From: SHZI01 sp032122615 | GTDB lineage: Bacteria; Pseudomonadota; Gammaproteobacteria; Steroidobacterales; GCA-2729495 | Reading direction: 5' to 3' | Assembly (NCBI GenBank): GCA_032122615.1 | Contig: JAQBGF010000077.1 | Location: forward strand, 1 to 14,791 | Length of the DNA: 14,791 nt | Shown: positions 1 to 7,181 of the stretch, piece by piece | Numbering within the stretch: the first letter of the stretch is position 1 | How the letters are laid out: the number at the start of each line of letters is the position of its first letter | Notes under the pieces: model-generated | Told to the model about the DNA's origin: nothing | The model's database searches: none | Seen by the model: only the letters and a program-made list of their open reading frames with translations | Made by a program: the position numbers and the translations under genes

Positions 1-82
1 GGGGGGGCGGCGGGGGGGGGGGTCGACGTCCGGGCCCGCCCCTGGGTACCCCCCGGGGGGGGGGGGCCCCGGGCACACCGCC
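1..82. other. Low-complexity G/C contig end, probably artefactual
   Basis: These bases are dominated by homopolymer runs: 11 G at 12-22, 12 G at 55-66, and C runs between and after them. SalI (22-27), ApaI (32-37), KpnI (45-50) and SmaI/XmaI (52-57) hexamers are packed into about 35 bases. This resembles cloning polylinker remnants or low-quality read ends more than gammaproteobacterial coding DNA. No reading frame or RNA structure can be supported. Bases 83-161, up to the NnrU stop codon, look like normal GC-rich sequence, but I see nothing identifiable there. Confidence 0.5.
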
Positions 83-161
83 CCCCCACGAGACCGCTTG
101 CCGCGAAGACCCGCTGAGGGCTGGCCAAAGACTTTCCCGCCCACCCGGCCGCTGCCACGGA

Positions 162-851
162 TCAGAGCAGCGCCAGGGGATCTCTACCGAAAAGCAGTAG
201 GTGGCCGTAAAACAGAAGAAGAACTGCGGCGAGCAGGCCGAGTAAGGCGCCGACCACAGTCACGCGGTCTGTCGGCCAGCGAGCCCGGCAGCGCAGGAGC
301 GCGCCGAAGGGGTACACCGAGGTGGAGTCCGCCAGCGCGCGCCAGGCGTCCTCCCCCAATGCGGTTCGTCGCCGTTGCTCGGTGATCGCCATGCCGATGA
401 AGCCGAACACACCGAGGCTGCCAAACAGGATCAACCCGACGAGATGACCGTTGGCCGGCACGTGGGCGACACCCCACAAGCCAAGCCCCCAGAGGATGGG
501 GTGCCGGGTGATTGCCACCGCGCCCGGCGATCGGGGGTCGAAGGGCCGGGCCACGAAGGCTATCGACAGCGGGTTTGGCGCCAGCACACTCGCACCGAGC
601 AGCATCAGGGCCAGCGGCACCAGCAGCGCCGCAACCCAGTGCCCCCAGGGGCCGGCAAACCATAGCGGGATGTACGGCGCGAGCAGTGCCTCGCGGATCA
701 GCCAGGCAAACAGGAACAGCGACAGCACGGAGTAGGCAGCGAGAAATCCGCCGCCGCCCAGCCGCGCCTGCAACGACCGGCGGATCGCGGGTAGCGCCGG
801 AATCACATGCGCAATCAGGAAGACCGCGAGGACGCCGAGAAATCTCTCCAT
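162..851 (-). CDS. NnrU family integral membrane protein
   Basis: This 229-residue, strongly hydrophobic protein has about six predicted membrane segments (roughly residues 1-20, 36-56, 70-92, 117-130, 136-155 and 197-220). The segment around 113-121 (AITRHPILW), followed by a charged stretch near 158-170 (EQRRR...GEDAW), matches the NnrU family. That family is related to isoprenylcysteine methyltransferase-like membrane proteins and was named from a denitrification gene cluster. Its molecular function is not established, and no nitrite or nitric oxide reductase gene is present here to support a denitrification role. The ATG lies 31 bases after the SPFH gene's stop codon, so co-transcription with the two genes upstream is likely. 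No strong Shine-Dalgarno is visible before the ATG. The length is normal for the family. Confidence 0.85.
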   Translation of the reverse strand: MERFLGVLAVFLIAHVIPALPAIRRSLQARLGGGGFLAAYSVLSLFLFAWLIREALLAPYIPLWFAGPWGHWVAALLVPLALMLLGASVLAPNPLSIAFVARPFDPRSPGAVAITRHPILWGLGLWGVAHVPANGHLVGLILFGSLGVFGFIGMAITEQRRRTALGEDAWRALADSTSVYPFGALLRCRARWPTDRVTVVGALLGLLAAVLLLFYGHLLLFGRDPLALL

Positions 852-882
852 GATTCTGGCAGTCGGAACTGCAGCCTCGCGG

Positions 883-1818
883 TCAGCCCCGCGGCGCCAG
901 CGGCGTACTGCCGGGCCGCACCACGTTTGTGGCGAGCGCGATCATCGAGGCCAGGTCGGTCAGGTTGGCCGGCACGACCAAGGTGTTGGCCTGCTTCGCC
1001 AGGTTGCCGAACTGGGCCACGTAGGCCTCGGCCACGCGCAATTGCATGGCCTCGTTGCCGCCCGGCTCGCGCAGTGCCAGCGCCACCCGGCGCAGGCCCT
1101 CGGCCGTGGCGGTCGCAACGGCGAGGATGGCCTCGGCCTCGCCCTGGGCCTCGTTGATCTGCTGGCGCTGGTTGGCCTCCGACGCCTTGATCACGCGCTG
1201 CTTGTCGCCCTCGGCCTCGTTGATCTTCGCGTCCCGCTCGCCTTCGGAGTTGAGCACGACGGCGCGCTTTTCCCGCTCGGCGCGCATCTGTTTTTCCATC
1301 GCACTCAGCACGTCTCGCGGGGGATTGATGTTCTTGATCTCGTAGCGCAGCACCTTCACGCCCCAGGCATCCGACGCCTTGTCGAGCTCGATGACGACGT
1401 TGCCATTGATCGAGCCGCGTTCCTCGAACGTCCGGTCCAGGTCGATCTTGCCGATCTCGCTACGAAGTGTGGTCTGTGCGAGCTGCATGATCGCGAAGAT
1501 GTAGTCGGTAATGCCGTAGCTGGTGCGCTGGGGATCCAGGATGCGCAGGTAAAGCACGCCGTCCACACCCACCTGCACATTGTCCTTGGTGATACAGGTC
1601 TGTTCCGGGATATCGAGAGCCTGTTCCTTGAGGCTGTGCTTGTAGGCAATCCGCTCGACGAAGGGCACCAGGATGTGGAAGCCGGCCTGCAGGGTGCGGC
1701 TGAACTTGCCGAGGTACTCCACCACAAAGGCGCTTTGCTGCGGTACTACGATGGCCGTCTTGGCCAGTACGATAATGACAACGATAGCAATCGCCACAGT
1801 CACGACAAATCCGTTCAC
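883..1818 (-). CDS. SPFH/Band 7 domain protein, QmcA/paraslipin type
   Basis: This 311-residue protein has one N-terminal membrane anchor (residues 3-24), then an SPFH/Band 7 domain (about 25-180). The anchor-proximal VVPQQ and the VPFVERI and LDIPEQ...TKDN segments are typical of paraslipins such as E. coli QmcA and human SLP-2. An Ala/Glu-rich helical stretch (about 178-250) is probably a coiled coil used for oligomerisation. Family members form large ring or cage assemblies in membrane microdomains and are linked to membrane quality control, often with FtsH. The start is GTG, supported by an excellent Shine-Dalgarno (GGAGGA at 1825-1830, six-base spacer). The gene follows the NfeD-like gene by only 20 bases, the classical NfeD-SPFH pairing, which strongly suggests the two products form one complex. 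Confidence 0.95.
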   Translation of the reverse strand: MNGFVVTVAIAIVVIIVLAKTAIVVPQQSAFVVEYLGKFSRTLQAGFHILVPFVERIAYKHSLKEQALDIPEQTCITKDNVQVGVDGVLYLRILDPQRTSYGITDYIFAIMQLAQTTLRSEIGKIDLDRTFEERGSINGNVVIELDKASDAWGVKVLRYEIKNINPPRDVLSAMEKQMRAEREKRAVVLNSEGERDAKINEAEGDKQRVIKASEANQRQQINEAQGEAEAILAVATATAEGLRRVALALREPGGNEAMQLRVAEAYVAQFGNLAKQANTLVVPANLTDLASMIALATNVVRPGSTPLAPRG

Positions 1819-1824
1819 AGCAGA

Positions 1825-1830
1825 TCCTCC
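1825..1830 (-). promoter_or_regulatory. Shine-Dalgarno for the SPFH gene
   Basis: GGAGGA on the minus strand lies six bases before a GTG codon. It fixes the SPFH start at 1818 despite the non-ATG initiator. It lies within the 20-base gap after the NfeD stop codon. Confidence 0.8.
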
Positions 1831-1838
1831 GTATGAAG

Positions 1839-2273
1839 TCAGTTCGGGGCTTCAATGCGTAACGTAACGCCGTCAACGCCGACAATGCGCACATTGACGC
1901 CGGGCGGGATGGGCACAGTGCCGACGTTACGCGCCGTCCAGGTAGAGCCACGCAGCTCCACGCGGCACGAGTCGTCAACCGGGAGGCTGACCGACAGCTG
2001 CAGATGTTCCTGAAGCATGTCGTTCGCCATATCGGGAACCTCCCGCCGCAGCAAGCGATAAACACGCCTGCGAAAGAAAATCATTGACGTCAGCGCAAGC
2101 GCGGAGAAGGCCAACCACTGCATCGCCTGCGAGAGCTCCGGAAGCGCAAGCGCGATCAACCCGGTAACGATCGCCGCCGCGCCGAGGAAGACCAGGAAAA
2201 AATTCGCCTCGACTATGAACAACTCGGCTGCCAGCAGCAGCATGCCGACAACCATCCAGCCCCACCACGTCAT
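1839..2273 (-). CDS. NfeD-like membrane protein (YbbK type)
   Basis: This 144-residue protein has three closely packed hydrophobic segments (about 4-22, 24-44 and 50-67), a short basic linker (FFRRRVYRLLRRE), and a C-terminal soluble region (about 88-144). That region is rich in beta-strand-like sequence and matches the NfeD OB-fold domain: a VELRGSTWTARN strand-turn, then a PPGVNVRIVGVDG segment. It is the short form of the family, without the ClpP-like protease domain of long NfeD proteins. Short NfeD proteins are partners of SPFH proteins, as in E. coli ybbK-qmcA, and the SPFH gene follows immediately here. It is the first gene of the NfeD-SPFH-NnrU cluster, with an 87-base gap and a possible promoter upstream. 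Confidence 0.92.
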   Translation of the reverse strand: MTWWGWMVVGMLLLAAELFIVEANFFLVFLGAAAIVTGLIALALPELSQAMQWLAFSALALTSMIFFRRRVYRLLRREVPDMANDMLQEHLQLSVSLPVDDSCRVELRGSTWTARNVGTVPIPPGVNVRIVGVDGVTLRIEAPN

Positions 2274-2360
2274 GGCGATTACCCCGTTCCGGTTTCAGAA
2301 ACCCACAAGAGTTATAGCCGAATTGTGGTCCGCGTTGCGACTCCGGGCCAGAAGCGCCGG
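2274..2360 (-). promoter_or_regulatory. Probable promoter region of the NfeD-SPFH-NnrU cluster
   Basis: This gap lies between the dehydratase-like gene's stop codon and the NfeD ATG. On the minus strand TATAAC (2311-2316) is a reasonable -10 hexamer, but I see no good -35 at 16-18 bases. Just downstream, around the expected start of transcription, is a perfect palindrome with 6-base arms and a 1-base centre (2291-2303). No hairpin with a T tract was found, so I cannot support a terminator for the upstream gene. Confidence 0.4.
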
Positions 2361-3956
2361 TCAGGACGGCTTGTCGGTCTGGAACACCCGGCCCATGTAT
2401 TCAGACAGGTCCCGGGTAACCTCGGCGGTCGTCTCCGGGCCAATACCTGCCAGCGTCTTCGCCAGCTGTTTCTTGAACTCCAGCTGCATCTGGCGACCGA
2501 TCTGGATGCGCTGGGCCTGGGGCGAGCCGGCGCCGTGCATCGACTCGGTGAGATAGCCCACCGCGTTCCGGCCGAGCGTCATGTTCTCGATGAGGCGGAG
2601 AATCCTCATGCGGTCCTCCGTCGGGATGTCGGCGCGACCCTTCAGGTACTTGCGGATCAGCGCGCCAACTTCCGGGTGCTTAAGGTCCTGTTCCGACGGC
2701 AGCGTCACCATCAGGCCGCCGGCCAGGTCCTGCGCAAGGCGGCTGATTTCGTAGGGAAAACGCGTGACATGGTGCTTGCAGACATTGGCGATCATGTCGT
2801 CGTTCAAGTACACGCCGGATTTCATCGGCACGGCCTGGTAGCTGGAGGCAATTCCCGTCGAATAGATGGTCTCGTTGAGGTGGGTCATCTCCACGAGCTT
2901 GTCCTTGATGTGGGAGACCTTGTCCACGCCGTTGAAGTCGGCAATGGTGGCCGCGGCCCCGATCAGCACGTCGCCAACCCCGGATTTGCACACGTAGCTG
3001 CGGCGGTGATAGGTCGTGAAGCGCTCAACCAGCATCGCGGCGTAGTCCACTTCGCCGTGCATGAAGACGTTTTCCCAGGGAATGAACACGTCTTCGAAGA
3101 TGATCATGGCTTCCTGCCCGCCGAAGCGCTTGTTGCCCTGATCGATGTCGCCGCCCTCCATGCTGCGGGTGTCGCAGGACTGGCGCCCGTAGATGTAGGT
3201 GATGCCGGGCGCGTCCACCGGCACGGCGCCGACAATCGCGTAGTCCTTGTCGGCGGGTCCGAGGCGCATCGTGGGCATAACCAATAGCCAGTGAGCATTG
3301 AGGCAGCCGGTCTGATGAGCCTTGGCGCCCTTGAGGTAAACGCCGTCCGCCGTCTGCCGGCTGACGTGCACGAAGAGATCGGGATCGGCCTGCTCGTGCG
3401 GCGCCTTGCCGCGGTCGCCTTTCACATCCGTCATGGCGCCGCCGATGACGTAGCCCCGGCGCTGCATGTCCGTGACGAAGCGCAGGAAGCGCTGGTGATA
3501 CGGCGTGCCGTGCTGCTCGTCGATTTCGAAGGTCACCGAGTGCAATGCGTTGATTGCGTCCATGCCGACGCAGCGCTGAAAGCAGGTGCCGGTGAGTTGC
3601 CCGAGCCGGCGCTGCATCTTGTTCTGCAGTACCAGATCATGGGCGCTGCCAGCCACGTGCAAGAAGCGGTTTATGCGCTCCCCGGTGTACGGCGAGATGA
3701 CCGTGCCCAGTTCCGGATCACGGACCGCGAGGTCGTAGGTTTCGGCAACCGCATTAATCGACGGCCGGATCATCGGGTGGTCCACCGGCTCGGGAACCAG
3801 CTCGCCGAACAGGAACACCCGAAGCTGCCGCCCCCGCAGGCTCTCGATGTACTCGGCGCCGGTGCGCAGGGCCGCGACGGGGCCCGCATTACCCGGCTTA
3901 ATTACACTAGCTTTAGTTGCCAAGTTACTGATCTCCTGAGATTTAGTTGGTGGCAT
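2361..3956 (-). CDS. 4-hydroxybutyryl-CoA dehydratase/vinylacetyl-CoA isomerase-like flavoprotein (4-HPA 3-hydroxylase family)
   Basis: This 531-residue protein belongs to the HpaB/acyl-CoA dehydrogenase-like flavoprotein family and specifically resembles clostridial AbfD, which converts 4-hydroxybutyryl-CoA to crotonyl-CoA using FAD and a [4Fe-4S] cluster. AbfD landmarks, compared from memory, are present: C125-x3-C129 (AbfD C99, C103) with Q127, T216 (T190), E282 (E257), H317 (H292), Y321 (Y296), C323 (C299), K324 (K300) and E471 (E455) in TESMHGAGSPQ. The cluster and catalytic residues argue against a plain aromatic hydroxylase. It is odd that H317 and C323 are one residue closer than in AbfD. 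The N-terminus is about 25 residues longer. The ATG at 3956 has no clear Shine-Dalgarno. A TTG at 3923 (residue 12) has AGGAGA eight bases before it and may be the true start. No other pathway gene is adjacent, so the substrate is unproven. Confidence 0.85.
   Translation of the reverse strand: MPPTKSQEISNLATKASVIKPGNAGPVAALRTGAEYIESLRGRQLRVFLFGELVPEPVDHPMIRPSINAVAETYDLAVRDPELGTVISPYTGERINRFLHVAGSAHDLVLQNKMQRRLGQLTGTCFQRCVGMDAINALHSVTFEIDEQHGTPYHQRFLRFVTDMQRRGYVIGGAMTDVKGDRGKAPHEQADPDLFVHVSRQTADGVYLKGAKAHQTGCLNAHWLLVMPTMRLGPADKDYAIVGAVPVDAPGITYIYGRQSCDTRSMEGGDIDQGNKRFGGQEAMIIFEDVFIPWENVFMHGEVDYAAMLVERFTTYHRRSYVCKSGVGDVLIGAAATIADFNGVDKVSHIKDKLVEMTHLNETIYSTGIASSYQAVPMKSGVYLNDDMIANVCKHHVTRFPYEISRLAQDLAGGLMVTLPSEQDLKHPEVGALIRKYLKGRADIPTEDRMRILRLIENMTLGRNAVGYLTESMHGAGSPQAQRIQIGRQMQLEFKKQLAKTLAGIGPETTAEVTRDLSEYMGRVFQTDKPS
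3932..3937 (-). promoter_or_regulatory. Shine-Dalgarno favouring an internal TTG start of the dehydratase-like gene
   Basis: AGGAGA on the minus strand is followed by an eight-base spacer and a TTG codon at 3921-3923. The in-frame ATG at 3954-3956 lies upstream of this motif and has only weak purine content before it. The motif therefore points to a 520-residue protein starting at residue 12 of the longest frame. Confidence 0.45.
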
Positions 3957-4045
3957 CAGGGAGTGCCAGCGCCCCGGTATTCATCGTACTCTAGCACCGC
4001 GCCGGACGGCCTCCGCCTATAACCATATGATACCCGGCCACCCAA
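3957..4045. promoter_or_regulatory. Divergent intergenic region
   Basis: These 89 bases separate the minus-strand dehydratase-like gene from the plus-strand MFS gene, so both promoters should lie here or in the gene ends. On the plus strand TATGAT (4026-4031) matches a -10 hexamer but has no good -35. If used, it would leave only about eight bases before the ATG at 4046, an almost leaderless mRNA. No convincing minus-strand promoter was found. Confidence 0.35.
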
Positions 4046-5293
4046 ATGGTTCTTCCCCGCATGACACCCGGTTCCCCGCCGCGCTTTGCCATTCCGATTC
4101 TGTTCGCTGTTATTTTTATCGACCTGGTTGGCTTCGGGATTCTCGCGCCCTTCATTCCGTTCTACGTGGAGCGCCTCGGCGCGCGCCCGGAATTGATCAC
4201 GCTGATCATCGCGGCCCACCCGCTGGCACAGTCGCTGGCCACGCCGCTGTGGGGCTCACTCAGCGACCGTATCGGGCGGCGACCTGTCTTGCTGGCGAGC
4301 ATGCTGGGTCACGCGGTGTCCTACGCGATGCTTGGTTTTGCCGGCTCCCTGTGGATGCTGCTGCTCGCCCGGGCAGTGAGCGGCGCCACGTCGGCCAACA
4401 TCTCGACGGCCTACGCCTACATTGCCGATGTGACCACCCCGGCACAACGCGCCCGCGCCATGGGCCGGGTATCGTCCGCCTTCGGACTGGGTTTCACTGT
4501 CGGTCCGGCATTGGGCGGACTGCTCGCCGGTGGCGATACGATCGCCGAAGCCAACCTGTTGCGACCCGCAATTGCCGCCGGACTGTTTTCATTCGCGGCG
4601 TTCCTCGCCATCTTTGCGTTTCTGCCGGAAACCCGCCAGCTCGCACCACCCTCCGCGCCCAGACCGGCAGGCAGCACCCTGTTTACCGAACTTCGGCATA
4701 TCGCCCGCCGGCCCCTGGTTTCGCAAATGCTGGCCATGGCCACGGTCGTCCTGCTTTTCATGTCAGTGCGTGAATCCATCTTCACGCTGTGGGCCAATCA
4801 CGTGCACGCGCTCAGCGCGCGGGCTATCGGTGGCATGCTGGCCTGGTCCGGGGGCCTGATCGCCCTCGTCCAGTTCTTCGGCATGGGCTGGCTGTCAAAG
4901 CGCTTCGGCGAGCTGAACCTGGTGAAGTTCGCCATCGTGTGCCTGATGGTGGGCTGGTTCGCCCTCACGCAGGCCACCGGCATTCCCACCCTGATAATGG
5001 CGATGACCATCGGAGCCTTCGGCACGGCCTTCTTCCAGTCCAGCATGCAGAGCCTGCTGTCCAAGCTGGCGGGCCCCACCGAAAGGGGCACTGTCCTTGG
5101 CGTGTACCAGTCGTCCACTTCCATGGCCCGCTTTGTGGGCCAGGCGGGTGCAGGCACCCTGTACGGGCAGCTCGGCACCAACTCACCTTTTCTGCTGGGC
5201 AGCCTCGCCATGCTGCCGGCATTCGCCATCGCGACGCGGATCGGGCGGCAAACTGCCGCATCCGCCGCCAACAAATCAGAGCCGCGCAACTGA
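4046..5293 (+). CDS. MFS transporter, TetA/TCR-like drug:proton antiporter family
   Basis: This 415-residue inner-membrane protein has 12 predicted helices. Helix 1 carries IDLVGFGILAPFIP (25-38), equivalent to the DAVGIGL..P signature of tetracycline-efflux-type carriers. The helix 2-3 loop holds a complete motif A, GSLSDRIGRRP (70-80), with Asp74 and the basic pair. ARAVSGATSANISTAYAYIAD (about 108-128) matches the helix 4 region of the same family. The length fits a 12-helix drug/H+ antiporter. Substrates cannot be read from sequence, and family resemblance alone does not imply tetracycline resistance. The start could also be the ATG at 4061; neither has a clear Shine-Dalgarno. It ends 35 bases before oppB on the same strand, so read-through into the ABC operon is possible. 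Confidence 0.88.
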   Translation: MVLPRMTPGSPPRFAIPILFAVIFIDLVGFGILAPFIPFYVERLGARPELITLIIAAHPLAQSLATPLWGSLSDRIGRRPVLLASMLGHAVSYAMLGFAGSLWMLLLARAVSGATSANISTAYAYIADVTTPAQRARAMGRVSSAFGLGFTVGPALGGLLAGGDTIAEANLLRPAIAAGLFSFAAFLAIFAFLPETRQLAPPSAPRPAGSTLFTELRHIARRPLVSQMLAMATVVLLFMSVRESIFTLWANHVHALSARAIGGMLAWSGGLIALVQFFGMGWLSKRFGELNLVKFAIVCLMVGWFALTQATGIPTLIMAMTIGAFGTAFFQSSMQSLLSKLAGPTERGTVLGVYQSSTSMARFVGQAGAGTLYGQLGTNSPFLLGSLAMLPAFAIATRIGRQTAASAANKSEPRN

Positions 5294-5328
5294 CGGCACA
5301 ACCGTGCCCGTCGCGGTAGGCTACGCAA

Positions 5329-6258
5329 ATGCTCAACTACACGCTGCGGCGGCTTGCCATCGCGATTCCAACGCTGTTCGTAATCGTTACCGCGGCATTT
5401 TTCCTGATGCGGGCGGCGCCCGGCGGCCCCTTCGATGCCGAGGCCGACCTTGAGCCCGAAGTGCTGGAAAACATCCGGGCTGCCTACGACCTCGACAAGC
5501 CGCTGCTGACCCAGTACGGCCTGTTCCTGTCACGAGCCGTCCGCGGCGAGTTCGGCCCGTCGCTGGTCTACAGGGACTTCAGCGTTACCGAGCTGATTGC
5601 CATCGGCTTGCCGGTGAGCGTCACGCTCGGGCTGCTGGCCAACCTGTTGGCCCTGGCGCTCGGTGGGCTCGGCGGCATCATCGCGGCCCTGCGCCAGAAC
5701 AGCGTCCTTGATCATGTCCTGATGGGCTTCGCCATGACGGGCATCGCGCTCCCCGCCTTCGTCAGCGCGCCGATACTGGCGCTGTTCTTTGGCCTCTATC
5801 TCAGGCTCCTGCCAGTGGCGGGCTGGAACGACGGCGCCCTGCCAAACCTCGTGCTGCCGGTGGTCGCCCTCGCCCTGCCACAGATTGCGATCATTGCCCG
5901 ACTGATGCGCGGCGGGATGCTGGAGGTCCTGCGCGCGAACTTTGTGCGCACGGCCCGCTCGCGGGGTCTTAAGGAATCCACCGTCGTGTTTCGCCACGTG
6001 CTGCCGTCAGCGCTGGTGCCACTGGTCGGCTACCTGGGGCCGGCTTTGGCCGGGATCATGACCGGTTCTTTGATCGTCGAACTGATCTTCAACCTGCCCG
6101 GCGTCGGCCGCTACTTCGTGCAGGGGGCACTGAACCGCGACTACCCGCTGGTGATGGGTATCGTGATCGTCTACGCGACCTTCATCATCCTGTTCAACCT
6201 GTTGTCCGACCTGGCCTATGCCGCGCTCGACCCGCGAGTGCGAAAGGCCTACCGCTGA
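5329..6258 (+). CDS. oppB: Oligopeptide/dipeptide ABC transporter permease, OppB/DppB type
   Basis: This 309-residue permease has six predicted membrane helices. It starts with the typical MLNYTLRRLAIAIPTLFVI first helix, followed by the periplasmic RAAPGGPF...YDLDKPLLTQY segment characteristic of OppB/DppB. The cytoplasmic EAA coupling loop that contacts the ATPase lies at about 203-227 (RTARSRGLKES...RHVLPSAL). ELIFNLPGVGRYFVQGALNRD (251-271) is the conserved C-terminal segment. Together with the next three genes it forms the membrane core of a peptide-type importer of the inner membrane. It could equally carry nickel, opines or another small solute, since this family is broad. Its stop codon shares one base with the oppC start (TGATG), showing translational coupling. 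Confidence 0.94.
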   Translation: MLNYTLRRLAIAIPTLFVIVTAAFFLMRAAPGGPFDAEADLEPEVLENIRAAYDLDKPLLTQYGLFLSRAVRGEFGPSLVYRDFSVTELIAIGLPVSVTLGLLANLLALALGGLGGIIAALRQNSVLDHVLMGFAMTGIALPAFVSAPILALFFGLYLRLLPVAGWNDGALPNLVLPVVALALPQIAIIARLMRGGMLEVLRANFVRTARSRGLKESTVVFRHVLPSALVPLVGYLGPALAGIMTGSLIVELIFNLPGVGRYFVQGALNRDYPLVMGIVIVYATFIILFNLLSDLAYAALDPRVRKAYR

Positions 6259-7166
6259 TGAGCGCACGACCGGACCTGCTGGGCTCCGGGGCGCTGGCGC
6301 GGGCTGCGCGCGGCGATTTGTCCCACTCACTCTGGCGCAAGGCCGGCCGGCGCTTCAGGCGCAACCGCGCGGCGATGTCGAGCGTGTATATCCTGATTGT
6401 GATCGCGCTCACTGCCATTGCCGTACCGATGTTCTGGCCGCACGGCATCGAGGACGCGTCGTGGGAAAGCATCCTCACGCCGCCGTCCACTACGAACTGG
6501 CACTGGTTCGGCACGGACGCCAATGGCCGCGACCTGTTTGTTCGCACCTTCTATGGCGGACGGATCTCGCTGACGATCGGCTTGCTGACCACCGTCGTGG
6601 CGCTGTCAATCGGCGTGGTGTACGGCGCCGTCGCCGGCTATGTGGGCGGCCGTACCGACGGATGGATGATGCGGTTCGTCGACGTGCTGTACTCGCTGCC
6701 GCTAATCTTCTTCATCATCATTCTGGTCACCATCTTTGGCCGGAACATTTTCCTGGTGTTCGTCGCCATCGGCGCCGTCGAATGGCTGACCATGTCCCGC
6801 ATCGTCCGGGGCCAGACACTCTCGGTTAAATCCCGCGAGTACGTCGAATCGGCCGTGGCCATCGGCCTCTCCCGCGGGAAGATTCTCCGCCGCTACATCA
6901 TCCCGAATGTGCTCGGACCGGTGATCGTCTACGTCACGCTCCTGATTCCGATCAATATCATTGTCGAGAGCTACCTGTCGTTCCTGGGTCTCGGCGTGCA
7001 GGAACCCCTCACCAGCTGGGGCTTGCTGATCTCGCAGGGCGCCGGCCAGCTGGACGGGGCACCCTGGCTGATCTTCTTCCCCGCCACCTTCCTCGCCGTC
7101 ACGATGTTCTGCTTCAACTTCATCGGCGACGGGCTGCGCGACGCGCTCGATCCCCGGGATCGGTAG
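6258..7166 (+). CDS. oppC: Oligopeptide/dipeptide ABC transporter permease, OppC/DppC type
   Basis: This 302-residue second permease has an N-terminal extension (about 1-40) rich in basic residues (WRKAGRRFRRNRAAM) before the first helix, as usual for OppC/DppC. The family signature HWFGTDANGRDLFVRTFYGG lies at 82-101. The EAA coupling loop is at about 195-217 (YVESAVAIGLSRGK...RYIIPN). ESYLSFLGLGVQEPLTSWG (237-255) and the C-terminal FIGDGLRDALDPR (288-300) are also classical. It pairs with the OppB-type permease to form the translocation pore. The start overlaps the oppB stop by one base, and the oppD GTG start lies 15 bases after its stop. Confidence 0.94.
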   Translation: MSARPDLLGSGALARAARGDLSHSLWRKAGRRFRRNRAAMSSVYILIVIALTAIAVPMFWPHGIEDASWESILTPPSTTNWHWFGTDANGRDLFVRTFYGGRISLTIGLLTTVVALSIGVVYGAVAGYVGGRTDGWMMRFVDVLYSLPLIFFIIILVTIFGRNIFLVFVAIGAVEWLTMSRIVRGQTLSVKSREYVESAVAIGLSRGKILRRYIIPNVLGPVIVYVTLLIPINIIVESYLSFLGLGVQEPLTSWGLLISQGAGQLDGAPWLIFFPATFLAVTMFCFNFIGDGLRDALDPRDR

Positions 7167-7181
7167 AAGGATCGCCAGTCA

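Noticed and set aside
850..1836. Long plus-strand open frame (328 codons) opposite the SPFH gene
   Set aside because: It is exactly antisense to a well-recognised SPFH gene. Its protein is rich in His, Leu, Val and Asp repeats typical of the complement of GC-rich coding sequence.
2361..3956. Annotation as a true 4-hydroxyphenylacetate 3-hydroxylase
   Set aside because: The cluster-ligand cysteines and histidine and the TESMHGAGSPQ segment match the dehydratase branch. No reductase partner (HpaC) gene is present.
2325..4022. Two long plus-strand open frames opposite the dehydratase-like gene
   Set aside because: Both mirror a conserved enzyme gene and their translations show no recognisable domain. 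They are products of high GC content.
4021..4051. Inverted repeat AACCAT/ATGGTT around the start of the TetA-like gene
   Set aside because: Six-base arms 19 bases apart are expected by chance at this scale and no further structure supports it.
4046..5293. Calling the MFS carrier a tetracycline resistance determinant
   Set aside because: Only family-level motifs are shared. No TetR-type repressor is divergently encoded next to it, and the same motifs occur in many non-tetracycline exporters.
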